DNA from: Buxus sempervirens
Lineage: Eukaryota; Streptophyta; Magnoliopsida; Buxales; Buxaceae
Reading direction: 5' to 3'
Length of the DNA: 64,000 bases
Assembly (NCBI GenBank): GCA_947561395.2
Contig: OX387187.1
Coordinates: 28,997,829 to 29,061,828 of the forward strand
Shown: piece after piece, positions 21,557-33,434 of the stretch
How positions within the stretch are numbered: the stretch's first letter is position 1
Layout: each line of letters opens with the position of its first letter
The notes under the pieces: model-generated
Seen by the model: only the letters and a program-made list of their open reading frames with translations
Told to the model about the DNA's origin: nothing
Database searches by the model: none
Made by a program: the position numbers and the translations under genes

Positions 21557-22670
21557 CCCATGTAATGGCTGTCAACCGAGTAAATTCAACCAGACAAGCT
21601 GCCCTCTTTACCAATATTCCTACCATGCAGCAATAATCTACAGACTTCAGAGTAATACTGCAAGTCAGATAATTATAAAAAAGCAACGAGAATATTCTAT
21701 CAGAGTTTACTAATATTCTCCGTATAAATTATTGGTTATCACAATAAATACTTCAAATTGAAAGTTAAAAACAGATCCATCCTACAACTGAAAATTTAGA
21801 AGGAAAGAAAATGTCGATGTCTAATCTTCCAAGAACAAGGTATGTGAATAGGATAAATAACTACTAATAAATTCAGAGGGTATCTATGCTTTCCACATTG
21901 AGAAAACACTTACTGAAGAGTTCCTGATCTCTAGGACAAACACAGAAAGTTCTGAAACTGCTTTTTGCCGAATTTCAAGGCTAGAATCACTTAAAAAGTT
22001 GAACAAACCTGAAAGTTTTATCATATTGATAAATGAACAACAGGTCACATGAGATGTCTCCAATTAATTTGTTACGAATAACCGATTACCATCAAGAAAC
22101 TCTGGAAGAAATTTCCGTATTTCAATCTGTGGGATACCATCCAAAAAAGTGATCCATCCTATCAAATCTTCATCCTTGATAAGGAATAATGCCGGCACAA
22201 ATAAATTATACAGACAAATAGATTTGTTTACCTTTAGCAGCTGGTTTAGAAGATGGGAAGCCTTCTGCACATTTGTATCTAAGTCTGCTAAAAGCTTACA
22301 GAGAGCATCAAAGATTTGATTAAAGAATATGATCCTTCTGCACATTGGTATCTAAGTCTGCTGAAAGCTTACAGAGAGCATCAAAGATTTTATTAAAGAA
22401 TATGATCCTTCTGCACATTGGTATCTAAGTCTGCTGAAAGCTTACAGAGAGATCAAAGATTTGATTAAAGAATATGATCAAATCTCCTCTTACAAACTAC
22501 AATGCAACTAGAGAGAATTTGTTACATCAAGAACAAAGAGAAAAGGCATCCGAATTAAAGTTAAAAGACATGTTATGGATACACCACCCATAGAGTCTCA
22601 CCTTTGCTAGTTATAAAGAGCTTCACAAGCATAATAACGAACTCCACTATCTTGGTCAGACTAGGAAATC
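21557..22670 (-). pseudogene. VAC14: VAC14 (PIKfyve-complex scaffold) exons, captured
   Basis: Exon-like blocks follow plant VAC14 order: DQDSGVRYYACEALYN (about 22655-22605), IFDALCKLLADLDTNVQKAS (about 22315-22240), LIGWITFLDGIPQIEIRKF with LPEFLDG (about 22180-22090), NFLSDSSLEIRQKAVSELSV (22012-21914), and ILVKRAACLVEFTRLTAITW (about 21658-21557). VAC14 is a HEAT-repeat protein that organises the phosphatidylinositol 3-phosphate 5-kinase complex on endosomes. Missing pieces, substitutions and a local triplication show this copy is a relic inside the CACTA-like element. Confidence 0.82.
22262..22480. repeat. Three-copy tandem repeat of about 72 bp within the VAC14 fragment
   Basis: A block running from CCTTCTGCACATTGGTATCT through the GAATATGAT phrase is repeated about every 72 bases from 22262, 22334 and 22407. 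The third copy has lost one base (GAGAGATC against GAGAGCATC). The copied DNA includes part of the VAC14 exon, so the duplication followed capture or helped inactivate the copy. Confidence 0.85.
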
Positions 22671-23369
22671 TACACGTGTATGCCATATCATGATAAGGCT
22701 CTCTGATCTCAACAAATATAACTATTCCTTTTAAAGTATCTCGTATAAAATCATTGAATAGCCGTTATTTGTATAAATCTTCAGAAAAAGATAATAAAAT
22801 CCATGTATGACTTGCCCTTTTATAAATTTCCAAGTCAAAAGAATTATTGATAACCTCTGTCTCATTTAAATAAGACCTCCGTAAAGAATGAAAATGTGAA
22901 ATAATTCTATAAAAAAAAAAGGTAGGATGAACAATTAAGAGAACCGGCTGCAAATCTGTGAAAGCTTTCAAAATTTTCTAAATAACCCTACACTTTTCTA
23001 TCTCAAAGATTTAAATACATAAAAAAAATTTATGAATTACTAAAACCTTATAAAATATATGAAACACTGAAACCATAAAACTTTCCATGACAATCGAACG
23101 ACTGATATGCAGTTCACAGCTTCAAATTGAATGCAACGATTCGGAAAAATTCGATCTCAACTTATCATGAACGTTAATTGAAAGATTCATAGGGACAAAA
23201 GAGAGAGAATAGTAGAACAGAGATAAACAAAGATGCACAAACCATACCTTTCGATCGACTAAGAATGGCAGGCGTGCAATCTGATCGATGTAGTGTAGCG
23301 GCCGAAGGAAGACGTCCAGTAGACGCTGAATACACACGAAAAATAAAGAGGGCGAGACCAGTCGTTATT

Positions 23370-23580
23370 TCTATGTGGGTTTTGATCAGAACGAAAAGAG
23401 CGCAATCCGATCAATATAACAAAGAACAAAAAGAAATGGTACAGCCGCACCTTTTGATTGGATCGTTATTGTTCTAATGGAATGAGTTGCTCTGTAGGTT
23501 TTGATTAGAACGGAAAGAGCGCAATCCGATTGATATAACAATGACAAAAGAAGCCACAGCTGCACCTTTTTATCGATCCA
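23370..23580. repeat. Degenerate duplication near the right side of the CACTA-like element
   Basis: The phrase AAAGAGCGCAATCCGAT followed by ATATAACAA and a GCACCTTTT end occurs at about 23393 and again at about 23514, an imperfect duplication spaced roughly 120 bp. CAATCCAATCGACT words recur just after it. No gene is seen between 22700 and 23800. Confidence 0.6.
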
Positions 23581-24439
23581 CTAAATAATCAGGCGTGCAA
23601 TCCAATCCAATCGACTGAATAATCAGGCATGCAATCCAATCGACTAAGTTTCAAATTATGAGCGAGATCGATTGAGGAAGCATTTTCCCCCCAATAAAAG
23701 GAGTTGCCCTAGATAGGGAGGTGATCAAAATGGAAAGAGCTAGCTAGCGCCTTTGTTTGATCGTGGGTTCCAACTTCCAAGTTTCTCAGCGGCGCGGGAA
23801 ACAAAAGGCGGGTATTTGTGGTGTGTTATAGCGGCGAAACTTAACAAGTGCCGCAAATAATTTTTTAAAATACCACAAATACTTTTTTAGGATTTTTTTT
23901 ATTAATGCAAATTTTTTTCTTTAGCGACGAACATTCAAGTACGTCACCATATAATATGTATCGCGACATATATTTATGTTCGTCGTAAAATTTGTGTCGC
24001 TAAAAAATTAATTTTTTGTAGTGATTAAGCTTAGGAAAAGGATTATATATCTATTGGTTTATAAGCTATTTAATATAACTGAATTACACTCTACTTGTTC
24101 AGAGTTCATTTTTTAGGCTCTCATGTTGAGTTGTGTGAAGCCTGATATTACTGAACACTCGGCCATAGCTTTTGCGAAAATTGACAATAAGAGGGTATTT
24201 CAGGCATTTTCATTGTGTTAAGGTTATATTTCCCTAGTTGTTTATCCTTGTTAAGCTTTTTCCATTCAAAAATATAGTGAAACAACCAGCGGCTGTGGAC
24301 GTAGCCCTATTTTGGGTGAACTATGTAAAAATCTCTGTGTTTCTTCTTCTTGTGTAATTCTTTCTATGGTTTTTTATCTCTAGAAATCAGGTCAGATTCT
24401 TAACATCTCATGGCTCAAGGTCAAACTTCTGATGGTGAA

Positions 24440-25400
24440 TGAGGGGCTGTGTTCAGCAGTTCAATTTATATGCAGAAGGGGTAAGAGAGAGGGCCATGGC
24501 CTGTTGGGAAAACAATGACCGTTGGACCCATATATCATAAGAAATGGATAAACTGCTGTAAGAAATAGATCAATATCCTGAAGAGAACAGTAATGAAACG
24601 GATACAAAGAACAAGAAGGAGATAGATACAAATTTATGTGGTTTTGCCTTAAATGTCTACATCCACAGTCGTAGCACAAGTGAAGTTATTCCACAAGAGA
24701 ACAAGACGAATAAAATCCAAGCGCCATCACTACGCTTTCGGAAAACCTAAACCTCTCTCGAAACAACAAAATGCAACATGCAATGAAAATGATCTAATTT
24801 CCTTCCTTATATAGCACCAAAACTTCGTGACTCCCATTGTTAAATTCTAGACATCGACATCACAAGGCCAGCATCAGAAAATTCAAATTTGTCTTGTGCT
24901 TTTTTTATTTTTATTCGTTTTGAAGGCAAAATACAAACAAAAAATCAAATTTTTCTCTGGTTTTATTTGTTGGAAGGAGCTCAGAGATTTAAAACTTAGA
25001 AGTGATTACAAAGAAAAGGGTATAACTGTTTCTACCTTTTTTTTTTCTTTTCCTTTTTTTAGGAGAATAACGTAGCACATAAAATATATAACAATAAAGT
25101 AAACACTGGTGGAGCTACTCCATGAAAGATCTGTTGGTCCAACGGTAAAGCATGTGTGTGGGGTAGCTTCATATGCGAACTTGTACACGTGTTTCATCTT
25201 TGATTAATCAAAATAGTCAATGCTCCAAGTGATATTTAATCCCCTTTTTCATCCCACTACATATCGATGCATGAGAAAAATAATAAAATTCAAAATTTTG
25301 GTTAGTTGAATAACATTAAAGAAAAGTCATATATCATTAATTCTTTATTTAATCAACACATTAAATAAAAACAAAATTGCAAGTAGGTGAGGCATATAAA
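24440..25400 (+). repeat. Retroelement-derived repeat, partial copy C
   Basis: Follows the first half of copy B (25478 onward) with many substitutions: the same order of GAGGGGCTG, a GCCTTAAATGTCTA phrase, AACCTAAACC, CACCAAAACTTCGTGAC, and a poly-pyrimidine stretch. It lacks the short LTR and primer site. It lies directly before copy B in the same orientation, suggesting an old tandem or nested arrangement. No coding domain seen. Confidence 0.6.
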
Positions 25401-25477
25401 ACAAAAAAGATGGACACCAAAAGAGATCACATGATTTGATCATTTACTTTTTTGGTAAAAAGATATTATGTTCTATG

Positions 25478-26854
25478 AGGGGTTGCGTTCAGCCGTTCAC
25501 TTTATCTGAAGAAGGGGCGGGAGAGAGGGCCTATTGGGGGACAATATCGTAAGAAATGACTAAACGGCCATAAGAAATAGATCAACCGCCAAGTAAAAAT
25601 GCCAATAGACCAACAGTGAAATGGAAACAAAGAAAAAGATGCAGAGACAATTTACATGGTTTGGCCTTAAATGTCTATGTCCACGGGCATTTAAGGTGAA
25701 GTTATTCTACTAGAGACCAAGGCGAATACAATAAGATCATCTAAGCACCATCACTTCTCTCTCACAAAACCTAAACCTTTCTCAAAACCATAAAATGCAA
25801 CATGCGCTGAAAATGACCTAATTTCCCCACTTATATGGTACCCCCAAAACTTCGTGACCCCAACAAACTAACCTTCCAATTTGTTAAATTCAAGACATAT
25901 ACATCACGGGTCCAGCAATGGAAATTGAAATTTGTATTATGGTTTTTGCTTGGAGGAATAATAAAAATAGAAAATCAAATTTCTCTATGATTTTGTTGCT
26001 TGGGAAAAAAAATAAGGCACAAAGCTTTTAAAGTTATTACAAAGAAAAAGAAATAAATGTTTCCTTTTTTACTTTTTTTGCAAGAGGAAGAAGACGCCTC
26101 GCTTCCTCCCCTCCTTGCGAACAGGCCCCTCTCTCTCTTTCCGCAAAGGATGAACAACAAACAAGATTTGAGAGCGAATTTTTGAAATCAATGTGTGAGG
26201 TCTTGAAGTCCCACATTGCTTGGGGAGGAGAAAGTGAAGATCTATATATATAAGCTTATGGCTCTCTCAAGCGAACAATCCTTTTGAGATAAAAACCAAA
26301 AACAAAACCGTGAGGCTCAGTATTGTTGCTTGTGGGATTGAAGCATTACAAAATGGTATAAGAACCAGACCCACAATGGCCCAAGTGTGATATTTAGTCC
26401 CCTTTAACATGCCTGACATTCACCCTACTACGTATCGATGCATGAAAAAAATAATAAAATTCAAAAGTTTGGTTGGTTGAAAAACACGAAGAAGAAACCA
26501 AAGAAAAGTCAATGTTAATATCATTAATCCTTTATTTATAAAAACAATTTGAAAATCAAAAACTTTTAAAATTATTTTTGTGTTTTTGGAGACAAATGAA
26601 GAAAAAAAAACCCCCCATTTGGTAATATTTAGTTAAAATCAATTATGATTTTAAAAATCAGCAAAAATGTGTTTGGTAAAGTTTTTAAAATAATTTGTGT
26701 TTATGGTAATTGTGTTAGCTACGGTTATATAGCAATAATTGATGTTAGTGATAGTGGTTGTGATAATGTTGATAGTGGATGCGATGATGATTATGATGGT
26801 GGCAGTGGCGGTGGTAGAGGTGCTGGTTACTATGGTGGTCGTTATAAAGGAGGT
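25478..26854 (+). mobile_element. Retroelement-derived repeat, copy B (with short LTR and primer site)
   Basis: Near-identical to copy A over most of its length. Its LTR-like block TGTGAGGTCT...AGCATTACA (26194-26350) is also 157 bp and is followed at 26354 by TGGTATAAGAACC. It runs into a GGT/GAT-rich tract (26740-26850) that could be read as glycine-rich but has no supported gene, and is cut there by the hAT element. Confidence 0.65.
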
Positions 26855-26958
26855 CAGTGGCGGAACCAGGACTCCGAATCAGGGGGGGCAAAATAATATA
26901 TCAAATGACTTAATTGAAAAAAGAAATTCTTACATTAAAAATACTACATTACAAAGTA

Positions 26959-29319
26959 CTACAAAATCACCCTCCGTGATTGCATATTTTGATAATACTC
27001 TATAATGTCTTCATTGGGAATTTCACAAAAAACTTCTTTCTCAATATATGTGATCAAGCAATCATTAAGCCACTCATCTCCCATTCGATTACGTAAACGG
27101 TTCTTGACAATCTTTATAGCTGAGAATGCTCTCTCTACTATTGCAGTTGCAACTGGTAAAGTTAATGCTAATGTGATAAGTCTATAAACCAATGGATAGA
27201 CTAAATGATATCTTTCTGCAACCATTTTCTCAGCAAGGCCTGTAATCCCTCGAACTGCTAAAAACAATTCATTTGAGCGCATATCAAGAATATAGTTCTC
27301 AAGTTGATTCCCAAGTGCCACAATCTCTACAGCGGAGAAATCATTTGCATATAACAGAGCAAGGTAGATCAATTTTTCTTTCTTAAAAGCAGCAAATGAA
27401 TCAAATGGACTTAGACATCCCACACAAAGAAGCAGCTCCGTGGTGGTCTCCGAAAAACGATTATTGAGCTCTTGAAGTTGCATATCTATGATGCTGTAAA
27501 ATAACTCAACTTGATAGTGGTCCAAATTTGTCATTTCTTCAGCTCTTCGCCTTGGACGTCCACGAGCCTTAAACTAATCATCCATAGCAGGAACAATAAT
27601 TTCAAGTTTATTGCAAAAACAAGAAACCTCAATTAACAAAGAATCCCATCCTCCATCTCTCATCATTTGCAACCTCAATTTGCATACCCGTACCAACCTC
27701 ATAGCATTCTCAATATCCTGATTTTCCCTTTGCAATGCTTGTGACAGTTCATGAGTAACTCCAAGAATGTTTATCATGACATGCAAGGTGAAGATGAAGT
27801 CAAAAGATTGCATAATATCTAACAAAACACTAGCATCAACTGACTGTGGATCATTCACCCCATCTTCCATAACAATCTCAAGTACTTCAATTACAGAAGA
27901 ATACATGGTCATGAGACTAATTAAAGAGGTGTAATGAGAGCTCCAACGAGTGTCACCTGGTCTCTTTAAGTTAGAATCTTGATTCAAGCCCCTTCCACTA
28001 ACTAACTCTCCAATCTGGAGTGCTTTAAGAACTTTGTCATGTTGGATGGCTTCGAGAGTATCACTCTTCTTACAAGATGCTCCAACGGTATTCAAAATTC
28101 TTGAAACAAATTCAAAAAGTGATTTTAATTGAAAGTGGTTCTTTGCAACAGCTACTAGAACCAACTAAAGTTGATGAGCAAAACAATGCACATAAAAGGC
28201 AGAGGGATTGTCCCTTAGGATAAGTGCCTTCAAGCCATTAAATTCACCTTGCATATTACTTGCTCCATCATAGCCTTGACCACGCAATTTTGATATGCTC
28301 AACTGATGTCTAGCAAATAATTCCTCCAAAGCAAACTTAACAGCAGTAGTGGAGGAAACATGCTGAATACCTATAAAACGCTCAATAACATGTCCATACT
28401 TGTCAACATATCTCAAAGCTACAGCCATTTGCTCCATGGTTGACACATCACGAGCCTCATCAATTAAAACAGAGAAATAAGAATCACCCACATCCCTCAT
28501 AATAGCATTCAAGGTCTTAGCTGCAGCAGCACGACAAATTTCCTTTTGCACCTTTGGTGAAGTCATCTGCAACCTCTCAGAAGCATTAGCAAATGACACC
28601 TTCTTGACTTCTTCATTGTGATTAGCAAGGAAGTGGAAGAGTTCAAGATAATTTCCTTCATTCAATGATTCTTCAGACTCATCATGACCACGGAATGGAA
28701 GACCTTGGCACAAAATAAATCGAACACATTTAACAGCACCAGTTAATAAAACTCGATATTCCATCTTATCCTTGGTGGTCTTACTAATGAATAATGAAGG
28801 AATACTTTGTGCTTGATTCATCAAATTCTCACATTTCTGTCTTGCTAGATTGTGAGAACTATTGTGCTTTCCAATATGAGAACCAATTTTTTCTTTTTTT
28901 TTCCAATTTTTGAATCCTTCATTCACAAAGGAATCACCTATGATTTGAGAAGAAATAGCTTCAAATTGTGGTTTGAAGAGATAACAATACAAGCAGAAAA
29001 CGACATCTTTGAATACGCTATACTCAAGCCAAGTACGATACTCAATGAACCAATCAGGATTGAACTTTCTTTTGAAGTTCCCAAATAATGTAGTAGGGAA
29101 ATCATGAGCATGAGGTTGATAAGGACCCTTTTGAAGGTAAGACCTTCGAACTTCGTCCCTAACATTAACATCATAGCTCCAAATTGAAGGTCTAAGCCCA
29201 GGATCCGCAGGAAGAGTTGATAAATCAAGTTCTACATTAGTTTTTTTTGAGTGAGCACCATCTCCCTCAATGGGTTGAGATGATTCACCTCCTAACTTTC
29301 TTTTGAAGTATCTATCCAT
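26959..29319 (-). pseudogene. hAT transposase (TTF zinc finger / DUF4371 / dimerisation domain), two in-frame stops
   Basis: One continuous frame of 787 codons from ATG 29319 (MDRYFKRK), broken only by stops at 28165-28167 (after CFAHQL) and 27574-27576 (after PAMDD). Domains in order: TTF-type zinc finger (FCLYCYLF, then GFKNWKKKEKIGSH and SSHNLARQK); the hAT catalytic core with the first Asp in SVLIDEARD, GQGYDGASNM, FYVHCFAHQL and GDTRWSSHY; and the C-terminal dimerisation segment LPVATAIVERAFSAIKIVKN and NRMGDEWLNDCL. In functional relatives this protein cuts and pastes the element. The first stop is TAG where relatives usually have a Gln, consistent with a C-to-T change. Length is normal for the family, so decay is recent. 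Confidence 0.92.
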
Positions 29320-29329
29320 AAAAGAAAGT

Positions 29330-30200
29330 ATGTCCTATAAACAATGAATTTAATTAGCAAATATTATAAACATGCTCTATTTATTCCATCATTAAATAAA
29401 AATATAAACAAGCTCTATCTATATGAACTTTTCAACACTAGTTAATATATCAATAACTAGCGATTCCTTATTATGAACTTTGTTCTTCTATGCATAACCA
29501 TTATATGTACATTTGGGGGTTCTATTTCCTAATTTATAATTTTTCTTATTTGGCAATTTCACATAAGCCAAACTTCCCCATACCTTAAGATAACCTAAGT
29601 TTGTGATTGCCTATCAGGAGTCTCCAATCTCTATGATGAATGACATATTGCTCTCTTAAAAAAGAGTTGATAAACGTATATAAAGGAAGAATGGATAGAG
29701 TACTCTTATCAGATTCACGAGACTGGTCAACCATACTCATTAAAAGCTGTAAAGATGAGATTTTACAAGAACTTCAAAGGGACAGGGGTAGAGCAGAAAA
29801 GCTCTCAAGTCACATTCCCACTAAAAGGCTCCATTCCATAATCAGACAACTCTCACAAATTTGCACAATGAGGGTTTTGAACTACTTAGTTTATGATAAA
29901 TAGCGTATCAATTGAGGTGTCCCACCCAGTTGTGTCGTAAGAACATTCACAAACTCATGACAACTTTGAAGGTTCACTAAAACAAAGTACAATGATGGAA
30001 TGAATTGTCATAGTAAACATCTCTGTCTCATATGGGTTGATTTAGTTTAATAAACAGAAACTACAGAGCATTTTCTAGAAAGCTAATAGTTCACAGGATT
30101 ATAGGCAATAAGATGGCATAAAACAATCTTTCTATTTCATAAAGATCAAGAATAACGGATATCATGCTGAAGAAGAGTGATGAAAAGTACCACAAAAGAA
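29330..30200. other. hAT element 5' region, no gene recognised
   Basis: Sequence upstream of the transposase start. Open frames are short (for example plus 29640-29903) and I recognise nothing in them. Confidence 0.4.
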
Positions 30201-30203
30201 GTT

Positions 30204-30307
30204 TTAAAAATCCAGAAGTAGTTGTGGAAGTATCCTCTCCAAATGAGTAGCTTCTATTCTATTCACACCTTTAGCTTCAGCAACCATAGCAGCACGTTGC
30301 ATTGCCT
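30204..30307 (-). pseudogene. CENP-X/MHF2-like last exon inside the hAT element
   Basis: A 104-nt exon after an AACAG| acceptor encodes QRAAMVAEAKGVNRIEATHL and ERILPQLLLDF followed by a stop. This matches the C-terminal helix and tail of plant centromere protein X (MHF2), a histone-fold partner of MHF1 in the Fanconi/centromere pathway. I found no earlier CENP-X exon nearby. The exon is open and ends in a normal stop, so it could serve as a terminal exon of a chimeric transcript, but a captured fragment is the simpler reading. Confidence 0.8.
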
Positions 30308-30492
30308 CTGTTTAAACAGCAATAAATTTTAGCAAGCCAATTTAAGCATAAATCTCTATGCAAAACTACCAGGAAAATTTTAATCAAGAAGAAGCAAAAA
30401 GGTCTCTAACTCATATCAATGCACCTGTGATAAAGACACGAAGAACTTGGGTAGGCCATTTTATCTTTTCATACATCTTTAAACATCCTTAA

Positions 30493-30540
<48 letters not shown>
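30493..30540. repeat. (CT)n microsatellite
   Basis: About 22 consecutive CT dinucleotides. Confidence 0.95.
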
Positions 30541-31180
30541 TCCTTATAAAAAAATATAAAAGCTTGGGTAGGATCACTTTCAACCTTTAATACAATCTTG
30601 AAAAATTCTTGATGTTTCAAGAAAAAGTATCCTTTAAGTAGTGATCTGGAGATAGAATATGTGTACCCCTATACTCGTTAGAAAATCCTTACTAATGCTA
30701 AGACTCAATTTGTGGACACTTTATCTAAGAATTTCACTAACCAGTGTCAAAAAAGAATGAGAATAATAATCCCCAACCCTCAAACTGCTGGATGAAGGGA
30801 AGTGACCTCTGAAAACACCATCGAGGTGAGGACTAAGGACAAAAACACCTCACCAAGGCACCTTAATCCAATTTCTCCACTTGAATGAAATCCCGATTGT
30901 TTTAGCATTTTGCCAAGTGAGTTTTACTCAACCCAACACCATTTACAAGTCTTAGTTTGAAAACAAGGCTAGGATTACCAAATCTGAACCTCTACAAGGG
31001 AAATATTTGTTTGACTCAAAAAGTTAGAAAAAGTAGAATAAAGTAGCATGAATTTAAAATGTAAATGATTTAACTTCTCTTCCATGTGCAGGTTATGAAA
31101 TATACGCAAATTGCCACTGTCATGTGCATGGAACAAAGGTGAATGATCTTGACAAATGGCATGTAATCTTCATATCTTAC

Positions 31181-31240
31181 CTTTGTGAACTCCAACAGCT
31201 GAGACCAAGTGTCCCTTGAGATAGCTTTGTTATGCCGAGC
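31181..31240 (-). pseudogene. DCN1-like (cullin neddylation) exon inside the hAT element
   Basis: An exact 20-codon exon between TTTAG| and AAAG|GTAAGA encodes ARHNKAISRDTWSQLLEFTK, matching the potentiating-neddylation domain of DCN1-like proteins (usual form HNKAISRDTWSQLLEF). DCN1 helps load NEDD8 on cullins. No other DCN1 exon was found. It shares strand with the CENP-X exon and the transposase. Confidence 0.8.
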
Positions 31241-31249
31241 CTAAATTGA

Positions 31250-33090
31250 GAAGCATAAAAAATTAGAAAGAAAAAAAAAACGACAACATCAAAAAAGTAA
31301 AAGTTGTTCAAAACAACAAGAGAAAAGAGACCTAACTTTGACCTAAATTAAAATCAGATAATCATATGAGAACCTAAATGCAAAGATTCATGATCATAAC
31401 ATCAATGATAAAAAGAAAAATGAAACGGATTGTTTGGTGAAGGTAAGGGAAACAATGGTCATGCATATAATTATTTCTCTATATGAAATACCCGTATTTA
31501 ATGCTCAAAATATATTGCACAGATTTGATACAGGTTCATTTATGTCATATAGAATTCTTATAATAAATCAAATTCTAAAATCTTCTGTTGTTAATACATC
31601 TTTTAACGTTGTTTTTAACAAAGACTTGAATCTCATAGAAAATAAATCAAACTAGGACAACTGCCACAAGCAGAAAAGTATTAAGTCATAAATCATAATG
31701 CATAACAAAAAAGTCACTAGCCACTAGGGCCCCTTACTTGGCTCACGCTTCTGCCCAGATTTGACAAATAGGATTCAATAGAATGAGCCATTTGCTTGGG
31801 GGGAAACAGTCTCCAATTTCTTCAAGCAAATCTTAAAAATCATAGCATGCCACTAGTTTTTCCCCAAAGAAACCCGGCAAAAGGAAAGCTTCTTTTAAGG
31901 AGTAGTTGCCCCCCTAACTTGACTACTTGGAACTCCTTACTAGTATATACCAAGACAGCAACAACTGCCTTAATGCTAAATATGGGATAAAATGGTAAAA
32001 AACTACTATCTCCCTCAAATCGGAGTATACATATGTTCAAACATCAATTACCAACTGCTTAATACAATTTCAAGATTCCCTATGCACAAACCAATACATT
32101 CAAACCTTCTTAATCACCAAATCACACTCAAAAAGCAACAGGACAGTGAGAAGTTCACTAGCTAAGTGAATACTGCTATTACCCACAATGCATCTATCCA
32201 GGATAAAAAAACTTCCTCAATATCAGATTGTCAACTGTCAGAATTTCATCTAATGCTGTTGTAAATGTGAAATGTGCCAACTTGGATACCATCGGAGAGT
32301 GCCAAACAGACTGGACTAGCTCAGAATTTTCTCCTAGTTTCAATGATGCTTATAGCTTGTGTGGCACTCCAAAATTCATGTCAGATCCTACTTACATTTT
32401 TCCATCTTCGTGTGTTTCAATTTTCAATGGAAAAGACAAGATTCATATGCCCACAACATAGATGAGAGCTTCATCTTTAGACAAGATTCATATGCCAACT
32501 CCAGTATCTTAAATTCATGGTTGAAAAACTCAAAATCAATTCCCCATTTCAACCCCCATTAAACCCAAACTAACTTCTTGTATGCCAACCTTCAACCAAC
32601 TCCAGTATTTTAAGTTTTTAACCAAAACCAAGAAGAGAGACAGCAGGGGAAGACCAACAGTGTCACGAGAGACAGCAGGGGATTCGGGGAAAACCAACAG
32701 TAGTATGAACCTGAGATTCTGAGAATAAACAGAAATTACCTGTGCGTGGGCAGTGGGCTTCCTTTCATTTCATGGCGACATCACCAACGACTGGAAGAAA
32801 TGGCGAGCTTGACTTCTCCTTCGATATGAGGCAGCTGAATCGAGGACGAGACACTGCTGATTGTTGAATCACTGCGGCTCTAGGGTTAACGATATTGAGA
32901 AGAGACAAGAGAATCGCGATATTGGAGATGAGAGCTAGGGCAAGACTGAGAGAGTTAGGGGTGGAAGTTGGGGTGGTCGAGAGAGAACTCATTTAGGTGG
33001 GGGTGGGAGCAAATAAATATTTTAGGGGGGGGCAAAAAAAATTTTAGGGGGGGCAAATAAGATATTTCATATAAAAAGAATTTTTTTTTT
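31250..33090. other. hAT element distal region, no further gene recognised
   Basis: A 75-codon minus frame at 32765-32992 (MSSLSTTPTSTPNSL) lies near the element end and may be a leader exon of the transposase transcript, but nothing else supports it. G-runs followed by CAAA near 33020-33060 mirror those at the left end. Confidence 0.4.
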
Positions 33091-33093
33091 ATT

Positions 33094-33180
33094 ACCGCCA
33101 GTGGTGGTCATGACCGCCAGTGGTGGTCATGACCGCCAGTGGTGGTCATGACCACCTCCATGACCACCACTGGCGGTGGT
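33094..33180. repeat. Tandem and inverted CCGCCAGTGGTGGTCATG repeats
   Basis: CCGCCAGTGGTGGTCATG occurs three times at 19-bp spacing (from 33096, 33115 and 33134). It is then followed by its exact reverse complement CATGACCACCACTGGCGG after a short spacer, which would fold into an 18-bp hairpin. It marks the provisional right end of the hAT element. Confidence 0.88.
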
Positions 33181-33434
33181 CATGGAGGTTGTTGTGGTGT
33201 CGGTCGTGGATGTGCTGGTGGTAGTGGCTCAATTTCTCCACTCATAAGGGAATTCCAAAGAGATGTAGATACTAAATTACCCAATTGCATTCCATTGATG
33301 AAAATATAGTTACTTGTATTACAAGAATGTCTAATAGAACATAATTAAATCTTTTTCGAATATGGTACAGCATAAAATGAGGAATCCAGAAGAGGGTAGC
33401 TTAAAACCATGCAAGCAGTAACAAGACATAACTT

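Larger units (their letters stand above)
15915..24023. mobile_element. Probable Pack-CACTA element carrying gene fragments
   Basis: The right end, read on the minus strand from 24023, starts CACTACAAAAAATTA followed by ATTTTTTAGCGACAC, the form of a CACTA (En/Spm) terminus. The left end near 15915 reads CAAAACAAAAAATTA then GATTTTTTGCGG, a degraded match to the same terminal repeat. Both ends carry subterminal GCGAC/GTCGC words (left about 15930-16270, right about 23820-24000), as is usual for these elements. Inside lie fragments of four unrelated host genes, all on the minus strand, and I see no transposase. The flanking trinucleotides (CCC left, ATT right) do not match, so the left boundary is tentative. 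Confidence 0.6.
26855..33103 (-). mobile_element. hAT-family element with transposase relic and extra host-like exons
   Basis: The left end reads CAGTGGCGGAACCAGGA, then a GGGGGGGCAAAA run, the typical end of plant hAT elements of the ZMYM1/TTF type. At the right, read on the minus strand, CACTGGCGGT (from 33103) is followed by CCCCCCCTAAAA runs, a one-mismatch partner for the first nine bases. I could not find a matching 8-bp target duplication (AAGGAGGT left, GTGGTCAT right). The right boundary is therefore provisional, and repeated CCGCCAGTGG words there offer alternatives. Confidence 0.68.

Noticed and set aside
26645..26896. Glycine-rich ORF before the hAT element
   Set aside because: A GGT/GAT-rich tract at the end of copy B; no start context and it is interrupted by the hAT terminus.
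30660..30760. Copia RNase H fragment on the plus strand (AKTQFVDTLSKNFT)
   Set aside because: The resemblance to the usual ADIFTK region is too short and weak to support a retrotransposon call.
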